From Nitrospira sp. (lineage in GTDB: Bacteria > Nitrospirota > Nitrospiria > Nitrospirales > Nitrospiraceae), in the NCBI GenBank assembly GCA_025360665.1, contig JANYBU010000147.1, forward strand, positions 1-15,011: a stretch of 15,011 nucleotides of DNA. The letters run 5' to 3'. The notes below the pieces were generated by a model. The model worked only from the letters and a program-made list of their open reading frames with translations, searched no databases and was not told the DNA's origin. The position numbers and the translations under genes were made by a program. This document shows positions 1 through 7,755 of this stretch, piece by piece; positions within the stretch are counted from its first letter, which is position 1; each line of letters starts with the position of its first letter.

Positions 1-1
1 G

Positions 2-574
2 GCGTATATTGAAATCGTGCCGACCGACACGGTGAAGTACGAAGTCGATAAGGTGAGCGGTTTTCTCAAGGTGGATCGCCCGCAGCGATTCTCGAACTAT
101 TGTCCCGTCTATTACGGACTGGTTCCGCAAACCCACTGCGGGGACGGCGTCGCGGCCTTGTTTTCCGCACGGGCCAAGCGCCCGGGTGTCGTGGGGGATG
201 GCGATCCCCTCGATATCTGTGTCCTCACGGAGAAGACGATTCCGCACAGCGACATTCTCCTCACGGCCCTGCCCATCGGTGGCCTCAGCATGGCGGACGG
301 TGGCGAAGCGGACGACAAGATCATTGCCGTCATGAAAGACGATGCGACTTACGGGGGCTATACCGATATCAGTCAGGTTCCGCTGGCCCTCCTCGATCGC
401 CTGCAGCACTATTTCCTGACCTATAAGAGTGCGCCGGGCAGCATCCACCATAAAGTCGAAATTACGAGTATCTATGGCCGCGAGGAAGCCTTGAAGGTGA
501 TCCGCACCAGCCATCAGGATTACAAGGCGAAATTCCCTGAATTAGAAATGCGCTGGGGTAGTGGAAAGGCATAG
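2..574 (+). CDS. ppa: Soluble inorganic pyrophosphatase, family I (5' partial)
   Basis: Cytoplasmic enzyme that hydrolyses pyrophosphate to two phosphates and so drives biosynthetic reactions forward. The frame is open to the left edge (it reads Y-I-E-I-V before an in-frame GTG at 17), and family alignment puts conserved sequence in that stretch, so the true start lies outside the window and the GTG is not the start. Visible family I features: KYEVDKVSGFLKVDR just after the edge (E. coli has KYEIDKDSGALFVDR), the metal-binding signature DGDPLD at nt 197-214, and a second acidic cluster (GGEADDKI) matching the other metal-binding Asp residues. The segment between the YYGLVPQT stretch and DGDPLD is longer than in E. 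coli. The gene ends with TAG at 572-574. Identification is firm; which subfamily it belongs to is not. Confidence 0.93.
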   Translation, partial: AYIEIVPTDTVKYEVDKVSGFLKVDRPQRFSNYCPVYYGLVPQTHCGDGVAALFSARAKRPGVVGDGDPLDICVLTEKTIPHSDILLTALPIGGLSMADGGEADDKIIAVMKDDATYGGYTDISQVPLALLDRLQHYFLTYKSAPGSIHHKVEITSIYGREEALKVIRTSHQDYKAKFPELEMRWGSGKA

Positions 575-582
575 CCAGCTGT

Positions 583-622
583 CCTTCTTGCTCACGCAAC
601 GCGCGGCTTACCTACAAGAAGG
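583..622 (+). terminator. Possible terminator hairpin after ppa
   Basis: Perfect 8-bp inverted repeat CCTTCTTG (583-590) / CAAGAAGG (615-622), 8 bp after the ppa stop, with a GC-rich loop (ACGCAACGCGCGGC). It is followed only by TTTAGGTT rather than a clean T tract, so intrinsic termination is plausible but not certain. The left arm and loop resemble pieces of the dispersed repeat seen again at 9484-9603, so this may simply be part of that repeat. Confidence 0.35.
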
Positions 623-905
623 TTTAGGTTGAGCAACGATCAATCCGACTCGACGTCTTCTCGACCCTCAACCTCGACCTGAGTCTTGACCTTCCAATGG
701 GACGTGCGCAGTGGAAGATCAATCAGCCCCCCGTCCCTGAAGAGATAACGAGCGAGCTTGGAGGGATTATGATGGAGACGATGCTCGTTCGATGCGCACC
801 GTAAAGAGCAGCCTGGCGACGCCCCTCTTGAGAGGGCCTGTGGGGATAGGAAGAGTGGGAGGGAGGGTGGGTGAGAAGAATGCGCCAGTGGAAGATCGGT
901 GAGGC
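621..905. repeat. Repeat-rich intergenic gap (dispersed repeat fragments)
   Basis: No convincing gene lies between ppa and the diguanylate cyclase gene. The gap is a mosaic of repeat pieces. An imperfect inverted repeat pairs 621-633 with 667-679 (11 of 13 identical). TGCGCAGTGGAAGATCAATCAG, at 705-726 with only its last part shared, recurs from GCGCAGTGG onward at 9582-9602. TGCTCGTTCGATGCGC (782-797) recurs with one change near 10784. A degenerate copy TGCGCCAGTGGAAGATCGG is at 881-899. Function is unknown; the dispersed pattern suggests a genome-wide intergenic repeat. Confidence 0.55.
857..871 (+). other. G-quadruplex motif with 1-nt loops
   Basis: GGGAGGGAGGGTGGG: four G3 runs separated by single bases (A, A, T). 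Motifs with three 1-nt loops are known to form very stable parallel quadruplexes. It lies 36 bp beyond the 3' end of the minus-strand diguanylate cyclase gene. The G-rich strand is the plus strand, so it is the non-transcribed (coding-like) strand for rightward transcription from ppa and the template strand for the cyclase transcript. Confidence 0.6.
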
Positions 906-907
906 TG

Positions 908-3097
908 TTACCCTGTTTTCTTCATCTGCTCCGTCACGAGTATGTGGGGGTGGGGAACGATGTCTATCCCGTTTCTGCCGTGGCTTTTCACGCGGTAGAG
1001 GGCGTAGTCGGCCATCTTGCGTAAGAGTTCAGCACTCAATGGCTGCTCGGGGAACCCAACCGTCGCACCGATGCTGACCGTAATGGTGAGCGGGCCGCTT
1101 GGTGTGTCAAAGGGCATGTCGCTGATAGCCATCCGAAAGCGTTCGGCGCACTCTCCCAATTCCCTCAGATCGCAATTAGGCACGATGATCAAGAATTCTT
1201 CTCCCCCAACGCGCCCGACGTGATCGTAGCTGCGCGCGGTCTCACGCAGTCGCTGCGCGGTTTCTCTCAGGACGGTATCTCCAACCGGGTGTCCATAGGT
1301 ATCGTTGACCCGCTTGAAATGGTCGAGGTCAGCGATGAGGACCGCCACAGGGTGACGGTTTCGTTCAGCCCGTGACAGTTCCTGCGTCAAGGCGTTCAGG
1401 ATCGCCGAATGATTCAGCAACTCCGTCAACGGATCGTGCCTCGCCTGCTCCTTGGATTCATGGAGAAGCTGTAGGTTCTGAATCGCGGTACCGGCTTGGG
1501 CTGCAAGGGTCAGGACAACCTGTTCGTCCAGTTCGCTGAAGTCGTTCGCGAGGCCGTTCGGCTTCAGTTTGTTGGCGAGAAAGAGCCGGCCAAAGAATTG
1601 GCCCTGGCATCGTATCGACACCCCGAGGAACGACGTCATGGGAGCATAATCTGCGGGAAGTCCGAGGGCGGCCCAGTGTTCCCTGAGATGAGCCAGGCGG
1701 AGGGCGCAGCCCTCTTGCCCAAGGGATTCCCACGCTACCTGTTCGAGCGGAAGGGTCCGAATGGCGTGGGCCGCCGCATCATCGATTCCAGCGGTCAAGA
1801 ATTGTGTCCCATTGTGCGAGGTGTCGTGATAGACCTCTAATGCCGCATAGCGTGCGCCGGTGTTCTCCTTTGCGAGCAGGAAGAACTGGCGCAGCAGTCC
1901 GTCGAGGTTCTGCTGTGCGGAGAATGTCTGTGCAGCCAAGACCAACGTATGAAGGGCCTCCGTCCGTTTGGTGAGCGCCGCTTCCGCGTCGGTCGCTCGC
2001 TCGAATTCCCGTTTCGCAGTGCCCCATTCTCCGTGAAGGGCCTTAATCATACCCACCACAAGACCAAGCAAGGGGAGGATGATCAGTACGGTAACAAACG
2101 ATAATTTCACGAGAAACGACCGAATGGGGGCAAGAATGCTGTCACGGTCTACACGAATCAAGATGTTCCAGCGTAGGGTCGGGTCGGCATGGGCGATGGT
2201 GACCTGTGCATAGGCGGTGATGACCGAGGCCCCGCGGCGAAGATGTGTTTCTTCGAGGAAGCCCCGCGCGTTTATTCCCATAAGTATTCCGGAAGGAAGG
2301 CCGAGCTGTTTCGAGCTGAGGCTACCGTCCTGGCGCAACGCTGAATCGGCAATCAGGTCGCCGTTCTCGTTGAGGAGCTGATATTCAATATGCGACTCTT
2401 CTGTCCACTCGATGTTCTTGAGCACCTGCATCGTGTCGTCAAGGATCTGCATCAGTGAGGGAATGCCCACAACGGCCGCGATCGCGCCGAGAAATTGTCC
2501 GTCGGGACCATGCAGGGGAGCGATCACCGTGATCGCCGAGGTCCCTCCGGATTCGTCACTCACCTGCACATCCAGTATCCTGGCGCCAGTGATGGTGCGT
2601 GCCAGTTGGAACCAGTGACTCTGGCTCCGATCGAGGGAGGTAGTGGACATATTGGTGGCCGCGATGATCCTCCCGCGTGAGTCGGTGACGCCGATCCACC
2701 GATAGGCTGGGTGGGCCTGCACCAATTCGCGGAGATATTTTGTCAGCATCTCTGGGTTTTGACCATGGGTTATCGGAGCAGTGGAGAGCAGCTGGATGTC
2801 GCGGTAGCGCTCCAGAATCATCATGTCAAATTTGCTGGCGGCATCCGTGGCCGCTTGCACCAGGCTATGGCCTGCGGATTGGACTAGTCTGTCTTGGACA
2901 GTGCGAGCGGTCCATCCCAGGCAGAGCAGCGCGAGCAGTGCAATGATGGAGACCATGGAAACAAGCCAGGTCTGATGACGGTTCATCCACGCAGGGAATT
3001 GGTTTGTCGTAAACGAGACGCGAACGGCGGTACTCACGGGAGCAGGCGAACCCCTGGCAGGCTCAGGGGTGGCGGCGATGTGGGTCTGGTTTTCCAT
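908..3097 (-). CDS. Membrane-bound diguanylate cyclase (Cache-like sensor, GAF, GGDEF)
   Basis: Makes the second messenger c-di-GMP from two GTP. Layout of the 729 residues: short cytoplasmic N-terminus, membrane helix about 44-63, extracytoplasmic double-Cache-like sensor about 75-320, second membrane helix about 331-353, short helical linker, GAF domain about 390-545, and GGDEF domain about 552-715. The active site is GGEEF (631-635). An RxxD inhibitory site (RSYD, 622-625) sits exactly five residues before it, as in PleD, so product inhibition is expected. The D-L-D-H-F-K metal/substrate motif is at 590-595. The fold assignment of the sensor is from its position between two helices and its length; its ligand cannot be told. 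ATG start at 3097 has a weak AGAAG upstream. It is monocistronic, divergent from the helicase gene. Confidence 0.9.
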   Translation of the reverse strand: MENQTHIAATPEPARGSPAPVSTAVRVSFTTNQFPAWMNRHQTWLVSMVSIIALLALLCLGWTARTVQDRLVQSAGHSLVQAATDAASKFDMMILERYRDIQLLSTAPITHGQNPEMLTKYLRELVQAHPAYRWIGVTDSRGRIIAATNMSTTSLDRSQSHWFQLARTITGARILDVQVSDESGGTSAITVIAPLHGPDGQFLGAIAAVVGIPSLMQILDDTMQVLKNIEWTEESHIEYQLLNENGDLIADSALRQDGSLSSKQLGLPSGILMGINARGFLEETHLRRGASVITAYAQVTIAHADPTLRWNILIRVDRDSILAPIRSFLVKLSFVTVLIILPLLGLVVGMIKALHGEWGTAKREFERATDAEAALTKRTEALHTLVLAAQTFSAQQNLDGLLRQFFLLAKENTGARYAALEVYHDTSHNGTQFLTAGIDDAAAHAIRTLPLEQVAWESLGQEGCALRLAHLREHWAALGLPADYAPMTSFLGVSIRCQGQFFGRLFLANKLKPNGLANDFSELDEQVVLTLAAQAGTAIQNLQLLHESKEQARHDPLTELLNHSAILNALTQELSRAERNRHPVAVLIADLDHFKRVNDTYGHPVGDTVLRETAQRLRETARSYDHVGRVGGEEFLIIVPNCDLRELGECAERFRMAISDMPFDTPSGPLTITVSIGATVGFPEQPLSAELLRKMADYALYRVKSHGRNGIDIVPHPHILVTEQMKKTG

Positions 3098-3561
3098 CCA
3101 AGTATGCTTCTTTTATGGGACCTTCTGCTGATGGCTGCATTCATCATAAAGTAAGTCATGGGCGAAGCAAGAAAAGTGCCGATTGTCGCTGAGATTAAAA
3201 CGCGCACATCGCTCCTGAATACAATATGATGTCAGAGCATGAGGGCTTGTGGGGTGGAGCGGAAGAGGCGTCTCCGGCATACCATGGCGCAATTTGTGGA
3301 GCCTCTGATAATACGCAGTGCGAAAGAAGGCGCAGGCCCCCCTCCATCGTAGGGCCTCAGTGACGCGAAAAACTCGATGGCCCGCACGTCATACATCACC
3401 AGTGGAATTGGACGTCGGACGCACGCAGCTGGGGATCGACCGGGCCACCCGTTCTGTAAGAAAAGAATCAATGCGCATGGAGAGTGTGTGCGTGTAATGA
3501 CGCCGAGACCTCGTAGTTGTGCCCATGCCCATACAACAGTGACCATGAAGAAGAGGCTGCC
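3098..3561. other. Divergent intergenic region, no supported gene
   Basis: This 464-bp gap separates the minus-strand cyclase gene from the plus-strand helicase gene and should hold both promoters. I see no confident -35/-10 pair. The minus strand carries an open stretch from about 3399 to 3232 (about 55 codons, beginning M-Y-D-V-R-A-I-E-F-F), which has protein-like composition at its start but no ribosome binding site I can defend. It could be the degraded tail of a former gene. Confidence 0.3.
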
Positions 3562-5121
3562 GTGATCTTGTCTCACTGGACGGCCAAGCTGCGCGAGTGG
3601 CAGGCTCGCGCCGTGTCCCGCGTCCTGACCCATGCGGGTCCTGATTTTCTCGCAACGGCGACACCCGCGGCAGGAAAAACTCGCTTCGCGCTGCGGATCG
3701 CCCATCAGTACCTGGCCGATCGAGTGGCCAGCCGTGTACTGGTCATCTGTCCGACGAATCATCTGCGCACGCAATGGGCGACCGCTGCCGGCCTGGTGGG
3801 GATTCAGCTGGATCCTGGGCTGACGAACGAGCAGGCCATCGAAGCACGCGACTACCATGGCGCGGTCGTGACCTATCAACAAGTCTGTCTCGCGCCGGCG
3901 GTGTTTCAGCGAGCCTGCCGGAGCCGGCCCACGCTGCTCATCTTCGACGAGTTGCACCATGCGGGCGAGGGGAAGGATTGGGGCAACGCGCTGCGGGAAG
4001 CGTTTGAGGAGGCCGTCTTTCGCCTAGCCTTATCGGGAACCCCCTTTCGCTCCGATAACAATCCGATTCCCTACGTGCGGTATGAGCAGGGCGAGAGCCA
4101 GGCCGATTTTACCTATGGGTATGCCGAGGCGATTCGCGAGAATGTCTGTCGTCCGATTCTCTTCCCAAGCTACGAGGGAGAACTGACGTGGCTCTCGGAG
4201 GGCCGCGAACATCGGGCGACATTTGAAGATGGACTCACCTTCGAGCTACAGCGGGAGCGGCTCAAGACTGCGCTGTTGCAAGACAGTTGGCTCGGCCCGG
4301 TCATTACGGATGCCCATGCCGAGTTACGCCGGCTTCGCAAGCAGGAACAGCCGGATGCCGGCGGGCTCATCGTCGCGATGAATCAGGACCATGCCCGACA
4401 GGTGGCGGAACTGGTCGGGCGTATCACGGGTAGCCGCACGCATGTGGCCGTGTCCGACGATCCGTCGGCTTCGAAGACGATCTCCACGTTCGCGCATCAT
4501 AAGACCCAGCAATGGCTCGTCGCGGTGAACATGGTGAGCGAAGGCGTCGATATCCCGAGACTCCGTGTCGGCGTCTACGCCACGAACGTGCTGACCGAGA
4601 TGTATTTCCGCCAGGTCGTCGGGCGATTCGTCCGGATGCAGGAGGGATTGCCGAAGCCTCAGCGGGCCTGGCTCTATCTGCCGAAGGACGCCACCCTCGT
4701 CCACTACGCCAAACGGATCAAGGCGGAACGCGACCATGTGCTGGAAGAGATCATGCCCTCCGTGCAGCGAACGCTCTTTGGTACGGCCGCCACCTCGCTG
4801 AAAGAGTACATCCCTTTGCATGGGGTGGCCAGGATGGATACCTTGATCGGGGAAGATGAAGCGGAACCAGCCGGCGAGACCAAGGGCACCACAGAGCCGC
4901 AGGTGGCGCTCCATGACAAGAAGAACGAACTGCGAGACCAGCACCGCGCCCTCGTCGGCACCGTGGCGAGAAAGACCGGTATCGATCATCGCCAACTCAA
5001 TGCCGAACTCATCAAGCGAACCGGTGGCCGGGTCGATCAGGCGACCGTCGCGCAACTGGAGCGCCGCATTGCGCTACTGGAGAAGTGGCGAGATTCGGGC
5101 TTTGACGGCGGCCGAGCCTGA
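3562..5121 (+). CDS. Superfamily 2 DExH helicase (ResIII/DEAD-like)
   Basis: ATP-dependent nucleic-acid translocase or helicase; substrate unknown. Start is set at GTG 3562 because AAGAGG lies 6 nt upstream; a TTG at 3517 would add 15 residues. Numbered from the GTG: Walker A TPAAGKT (34-40), motif II DELHH (129-133), motif III SGTPF (158-162), a central stretch with LIVAMNQDHA (about 269-278), motif V around VSEGVDIP (325-332), and motif VI QVVGRFVRM (351-359). All core motifs are intact. The last ~65 residues form a separate helical domain (KKNELRDQHRALV... followed by a GG turn and a QLERRI helix), which I recall as the C-terminal part of many stand-alone bacterial helicases of this type. 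No nuclease, methylase or specificity subunit is adjacent, so it is not a type I or III restriction operon. A role in DNA repair or phage defence is possible but not shown. Confidence 0.85.
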   Translation: MILSHWTAKLREWQARAVSRVLTHAGPDFLATATPAAGKTRFALRIAHQYLADRVASRVLVICPTNHLRTQWATAAGLVGIQLDPGLTNEQAIEARDYHGAVVTYQQVCLAPAVFQRACRSRPTLLIFDELHHAGEGKDWGNALREAFEEAVFRLALSGTPFRSDNNPIPYVRYEQGESQADFTYGYAEAIRENVCRPILFPSYEGELTWLSEGREHRATFEDGLTFELQRERLKTALLQDSWLGPVITDAHAELRRLRKQEQPDAGGLIVAMNQDHARQVAELVGRITGSRTHVAVSDDPSASKTISTFAHHKTQQWLVAVNMVSEGVDIPRLRVGVYATNVLTEMYFRQVVGRFVRMQEGLPKPQRAWLYLPKDATLVHYAKRIKAERDHVLEEIMPSVQRTLFGTAATSLKEYIPLHGVARMDTLIGEDEAEPAGETKGTTEPQVALHDKKNELRDQHRALVGTVARKTGIDHRQLNAELIKRTGGRVDQATVAQLERRIALLEKWRDSGFDGGRA

Positions 5122-5169
5122 ACTTAGCAGGACGCTGAAAAAGTCTACCAGCAGCAGAAGACCGTTATT

Positions 5170-5243
5170 TGGTTTGTTTGGTTTGTCTCGTTTGTTTGGT
5201 TGAACAAGACCAACCAGATGAACGAAACAGACAAGATGAACCA
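5170..5243 (+). repeat. Long hairpin repeat, copy 1 (T/G arm, A/C arm)
   Basis: Arms of 33 nt (5170-5202 and 5211-5243) around an 8-nt loop, between two convergent genes. The left arm is built from TTTGG/TTTGT words. Of nine positions that do not pair by Watson-Crick rules, seven are G-U pairs if the plus strand is transcribed, so the fold holds better as plus-strand RNA. It may end the helicase transcript. A related hairpin is at 6670-6738. Just before it, at 5130-5150, is CTGAAAAAGTCTACCAGC, a motif I associate with Nitrospira intergenic repeats (from memory only). Confidence 0.65.
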
Positions 5244-5307
5244 GTCCCGCCAGTCTTACTGGGTTATCCTGCGCGCAAAGCGTTCCTAAACCCAACATCC
5301 ACAGGTT

Positions 5308-6063
5308 TTACTGTACGGCACTGATGTGCAGGCCGCCTGGAGTCGGCGGGGCTGCCGGGGGTGGCGACGGAGGAGGAGGCGTGACAGGCGGTGGTACGGA
5401 GGCTGTACCGACGGTGAACGTCACCGGCACGGTGACCGAAGAGCCCCCTGTGGCACTGAGCGTGATACTGCCATTGTAGGTCCCGACGGCCGTGGTGCCA
5501 GTCACCACACTCGCCCTCACAACGCCATTGCCTGTGCCCGAGGCCTGACTCAGCGTCAGCCAGGCGGCATTGTCGCTGGCGCTCCAGCTGAGGGTGCCGC
5601 CCCCCGTGTTGCTGATGCTCACGGTCTGGGTCGCGGGGTTGGCGCCGCCCTGTGTCGCCGCGAAAGAGAGGCTCGTCGGACTGGCGCCGATGGCCGGCGG
5701 CACGACAGGAGGAGGAATGACAGGCGGAGGAATGACAGGTGGAGGAGCGACCGGCGGGGGAGACCCCACGGGTATGAAGGTCGCGAGGTTGCTAATGCCT
5801 GATTCGTTATTGGCAAAATCATAAGCCGTAATGAAGTAGTACTCAGTCACTGCCGGCGTTCCGATATTGAAACTTGTCACCGTTCCCAATGTGACGAAAA
5901 GAGACGCATTTCCAGACGCTTGGGAGCAGGGTTGCTGACTGCATTGATAGACGCGATATCCCGCTAGATCCGGTTCAATGTTGGCGGTCCAGATCAATGT
6001 GGCACCCCACGCAGTACTAGCCCACAACACAAGAACACCAGCGATGGCTCTCACCCAGTTCAT
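5308..6063 (-). CDS. Secreted protein: FN3-like domain, Pro-rich linker, BACON-like domain
   Basis: Predicted exported protein of 251 residues; function unknown. Start is set at ATG 6063 because AGGGG lies 8 nt upstream and a signal peptide begins right there (MNWVRAIAGVLVLWASTAWG, likely cleaved after residue 20); an upstream ATG at 6135 would bury it. Residues about 21-98 look like a fibronectin type III domain (W-T-A-N-x-E-P-D-L-A-G-Y-R-V-Y start). Residues 101-124 are a linker of PPPV/PPPVI repeats, encoded by near-identical 15-bp units. Residues about 128-218 match the BACON-like beta-sandwich pattern (SPTSLSF..., ISNTGGGTLSW, AAWLTLS, GTYNGSITLSA). A second Pro-rich stretch (223-242) precedes the C-terminus. 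FN3 and BACON domains usually bind carbohydrate or protein surfaces; no catalytic domain is visible. Monocistronic, converging on the helicase gene. Confidence 0.8.
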   Translation of the reverse strand: MNWVRAIAGVLVLWASTAWGATLIWTANIEPDLAGYRVYQCSQQPCSQASGNASLFVTLGTVTSFNIGTPAVTEYYFITAYDFANNESGISNLATFIPVGSPPPVAPPPVIPPPVIPPPVVPPAIGASPTSLSFAATQGGANPATQTVSISNTGGGTLSWSASDNAAWLTLSQASGTGNGVVRASVVTGTTAVGTYNGSITLSATGGSSVTVPVTFTVGTASVPPPVTPPPPSPPPAAPPTPGGLHISAVQ

Positions 6064-6410
6064 GCAGATACCCCTATTGTGTTCTCCCCGGCAGCAGGCG
6101 GACAGTTCCCGGAGAAGCCAATTTTTCACGTGCAAGAGTCTATATTGGATTGTTCATCTGACTCGGTCATCCGAGGAGAGCCCGAGGCGGTGGACCATAC
6201 ACCACACCACTGTGGTAACTACGCAAGGGGCGTGCCGTCGCAGGAGGAGGAGGATCAGTACAAAAACCCAGAAAATCTGCGGTGGAGAGAGGAAGATCGA
6301 TGGTCTTGCGCAGGGAGACTGTAGGAGATTAAGGCAGATCGCTGATGCAATCCCAGCAGAATACTGAAAAGGCCGCGAGCGCTCTCAAGCGCGCGATAGG
6401 TGCGACCCAA

Positions 6411-6463
6411 GTTCGAAGTTCGGGGTTTGAAGTTCCGGAAACCTCGAACTTCGGACCTCGAAC
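6411..6463 (+). repeat. Inverted repeat GTTCGAAGTTCG... / ...CCTCGAAC
   Basis: The left arm starting GTTCGAAGTTCGGGG pairs with the right arm ending CGGACCTCGAAC around a CCGG centre. Several mismatches are G-U compatible in plus-strand RNA. It is a separate sequence type from the TTTGG hairpins. It lies in a gene-free region upstream of the secreted-protein gene. Function unknown; likely a dispersed intergenic repeat. Confidence 0.5.
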
Positions 6464-6669
6464 CCTCATTCCTCTCGCCCGTCCACCTGTCTCACTCGAT
6501 TATCCTGCGAGACTGTTCTCCTGTTGTGCCACACGCGCGGACATGAGAAATTCTAGCGGGCCAACATAGTTTCTCCGTAACCTTCTAGCATTTCGCAGCG
6601 GATAGAGGGTGTAGTCGTTTGCCTACAGTTACTACAGTCAAAAGGGAGGCGTGAGAACCAGCTGGTTGC

Positions 6670-6738
6670 TTTGGTCTGTTTGGTTTGTCTTGTGTATTTG
6701 CTTGAAGCAGACTAACCAGATAAACCAAACAAACTAGA
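6670..6738 (+). repeat. Long hairpin repeat, copy 2 (T/G arm, A/C arm)
   Basis: Imperfect 69-nt inverted repeat centred on GCTTGAAGC (6700-6708). It shares the words GGTTTGTCT, CTGTTTGG and AACCAGAT(A/G)AAC with the hairpin at 5170-5243, though the order and tips have diverged. It lies 60 bp past the 3' end of the minus-strand hydrolase gene, so it could act as its transcription end or mRNA-protecting structure. Confidence 0.6.
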
Positions 6739-6798
6739 TCAACGAGACGAACGACCTATCGATGTGTCGAGGAGTGAAGTGGAGCGCGACGTTCTCTC

Positions 6799-7710
6799 TT
6801 ATTGTTTGAGTGAGTGAAGGAACTCCCCCAGAACTTTCCGAAAGCCATCGGGATCTTCGGCCATTATGAAGTGGCCTGTCTCGAATCTCACCAGGCGGGA
6901 CCCGGCAATCTGTGCCTGAATGCCTGCCGCGATGGCCGGCGTGGCCACGTCGTCTTTGGCTCCGACCAGGATGAGCGTGGGTGCGGTAATCGCGGAGAGC
7001 CGCCCGTGCCTATTGAAGACAGACATCGAGGTCAGCGTCTCACGGAGAACTGAGGCATTCCACGTGGGAATACGGTCGAGCAGCGGCTGATACAACTTCT
7101 GATCTGTGCCGGCGGGAAAGCTTTCCAGAAGAATCTTCTTGGACACCTCGGCGTTCGTGCGAGGGTTGCCGATCGATGGAAGGTCCCGATCGAGAATCAT
7201 CGGGCCATCGGTGGTCGAGACCAGCACGAGGGCTTTCACGCGTGAAGGATGCTCCAGGGCCAGTTGCTGGAGGATCATGCCGCCCATCGACACCCCCACC
7301 CACACGGGCTTCTCGATCTTCAGCCGATCCGCGAGCGCGATCAGGTCCTTCACGAATTGAGAAATATTGGAGCCGGTGGGGGTCTTCTCCGAATTGCCAT
7401 AGCCACGGAGATCGACCGCGATGCCGCGATAGGCAGGGGAGTAGGCGGCCAGATATTTTGAAAAGATGTTGCTGGTGGTGACCACGCCATGCACGTAGAT
7501 CACCGGGTCGCCCGTCCCGGCTTTGAGAATACTCAACGTGACGCCATCCTCTGACACAGAGCGGCGGATCGGTTGGGTCGGCTGGGCGGCAACTTGTCCC
7601 GTTGAAGCAGTGCCGCTCACCGCTTGATCGGACGAGGGAGCCGTCGAGGTCTTGGCACATCCAGCGAGGAGGATGAGCATCCCTAGTACGAAGAGTCTCT
7701 GTCGGGTCAT
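6799..7710 (-). CDS. Lipoprotein alpha/beta hydrolase
   Basis: Predicted serine hydrolase (esterase/lactonase/peroxidase type; substrate unknown) anchored in a membrane by lipidation. Start is ATG 7710, with GGAG 7 nt upstream; a TTG at 7722 is less likely because it would overlap that site. From this start: lipoprotein signal peptide with lipobox LAGC (15-18, Cys18 modified), a low-complexity Ser/Thr/Gln tether to about 48, then the hydrolase fold. Visible catalytic elements are HG of the oxyanion loop (74-75), nucleophile elbow GVSMG (139-143, Ser141), acid in GAKDD (250-254) and His280 in ETGHF. All three catalytic residues are present, so it should be active. The gene starts 45 bp after the prfC stop on the same strand and is probably read from the prfC transcript, though no functional link between the two is obvious. 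Confidence 0.86.
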   Translation of the reverse strand: MTRQRLFVLGMLILLAGCAKTSTAPSSDQAVSGTASTGQVAAQPTQPIRRSVSEDGVTLSILKAGTGDPVIYVHGVVTTSNIFSKYLAAYSPAYRGIAVDLRGYGNSEKTPTGSNISQFVKDLIALADRLKIEKPVWVGVSMGGMILQQLALEHPSRVKALVLVSTTDGPMILDRDLPSIGNPRTNAEVSKKILLESFPAGTDQKLYQPLLDRIPTWNASVLRETLTSMSVFNRHGRLSAITAPTLILVGAKDDVATPAIAAGIQAQIAGSRLVRFETGHFIMAEDPDGFRKVLGEFLHSLKQ

Positions 7711-7755
7711 GGCATGCTCCAATGGGTCATCGCCCGCTCACCACAAGGCCACTGG

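Larger units (their letters stand above)
6064..6798. other. 735-bp gap with hairpin repeats, no supported gene
   Basis: Holds the leader of the secreted-protein gene at its left side and the 3' flank of the hydrolase gene at its right. I find no coding sequence with a ribosome binding site here. The structured parts are the inverted repeats at 6411-6463 and 6670-6738, described separately, and a short self-complementary GAGCGCTC near 6377. CTGAAAAGGCCGCGAGCGC (from 6364) resembles the motif just before the 5170 hairpin. Confidence 0.5.

Noticed and set aside
3232..3960. Minus-strand open frame of 242 codons overlapping the helicase start
   Set aside because: More than half is antisense to the conserved helicase Walker A region, its composition there is Arg/Gly/His-rich as expected for a shadow frame, and it has no ribosome binding site. 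Only its last ~55 codons (before 3400) fall outside the helicase.
4324..5055. Minus-strand open frame of 243 codons
   Set aside because: Entirely antisense to the helicase motifs V and VI; His/Asp/Arg-rich shadow translation with no recognisable domain.
3518..5121. Helicase considered as part of a type I or III restriction system
   Set aside because: No methyltransferase, specificity subunit or nuclease domain lies next to it or is fused to it.
5700..5765. Short repeated GGAGGAATGACAGGC units, considered as CRISPR or regulatory repeats
   Set aside because: They are contiguous 15-bp units without spacers and encode the PPPVI linker of the secreted protein.
5326..5802. Plus-strand Arg-rich frame of 158 codons
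   Set aside because: Antisense to the Pro-rich and BACON-like parts of the secreted protein; the repeated R-R-N-D-R pattern is the reverse of the PPPV-coding repeat.
6064..6345. Leader of the secreted-protein gene considered as a c-di-GMP riboswitch because a cyclase is nearby
   Set aside because: I could not find the conserved GEMM-type core or its tetraloop-receptor pattern on the minus strand.
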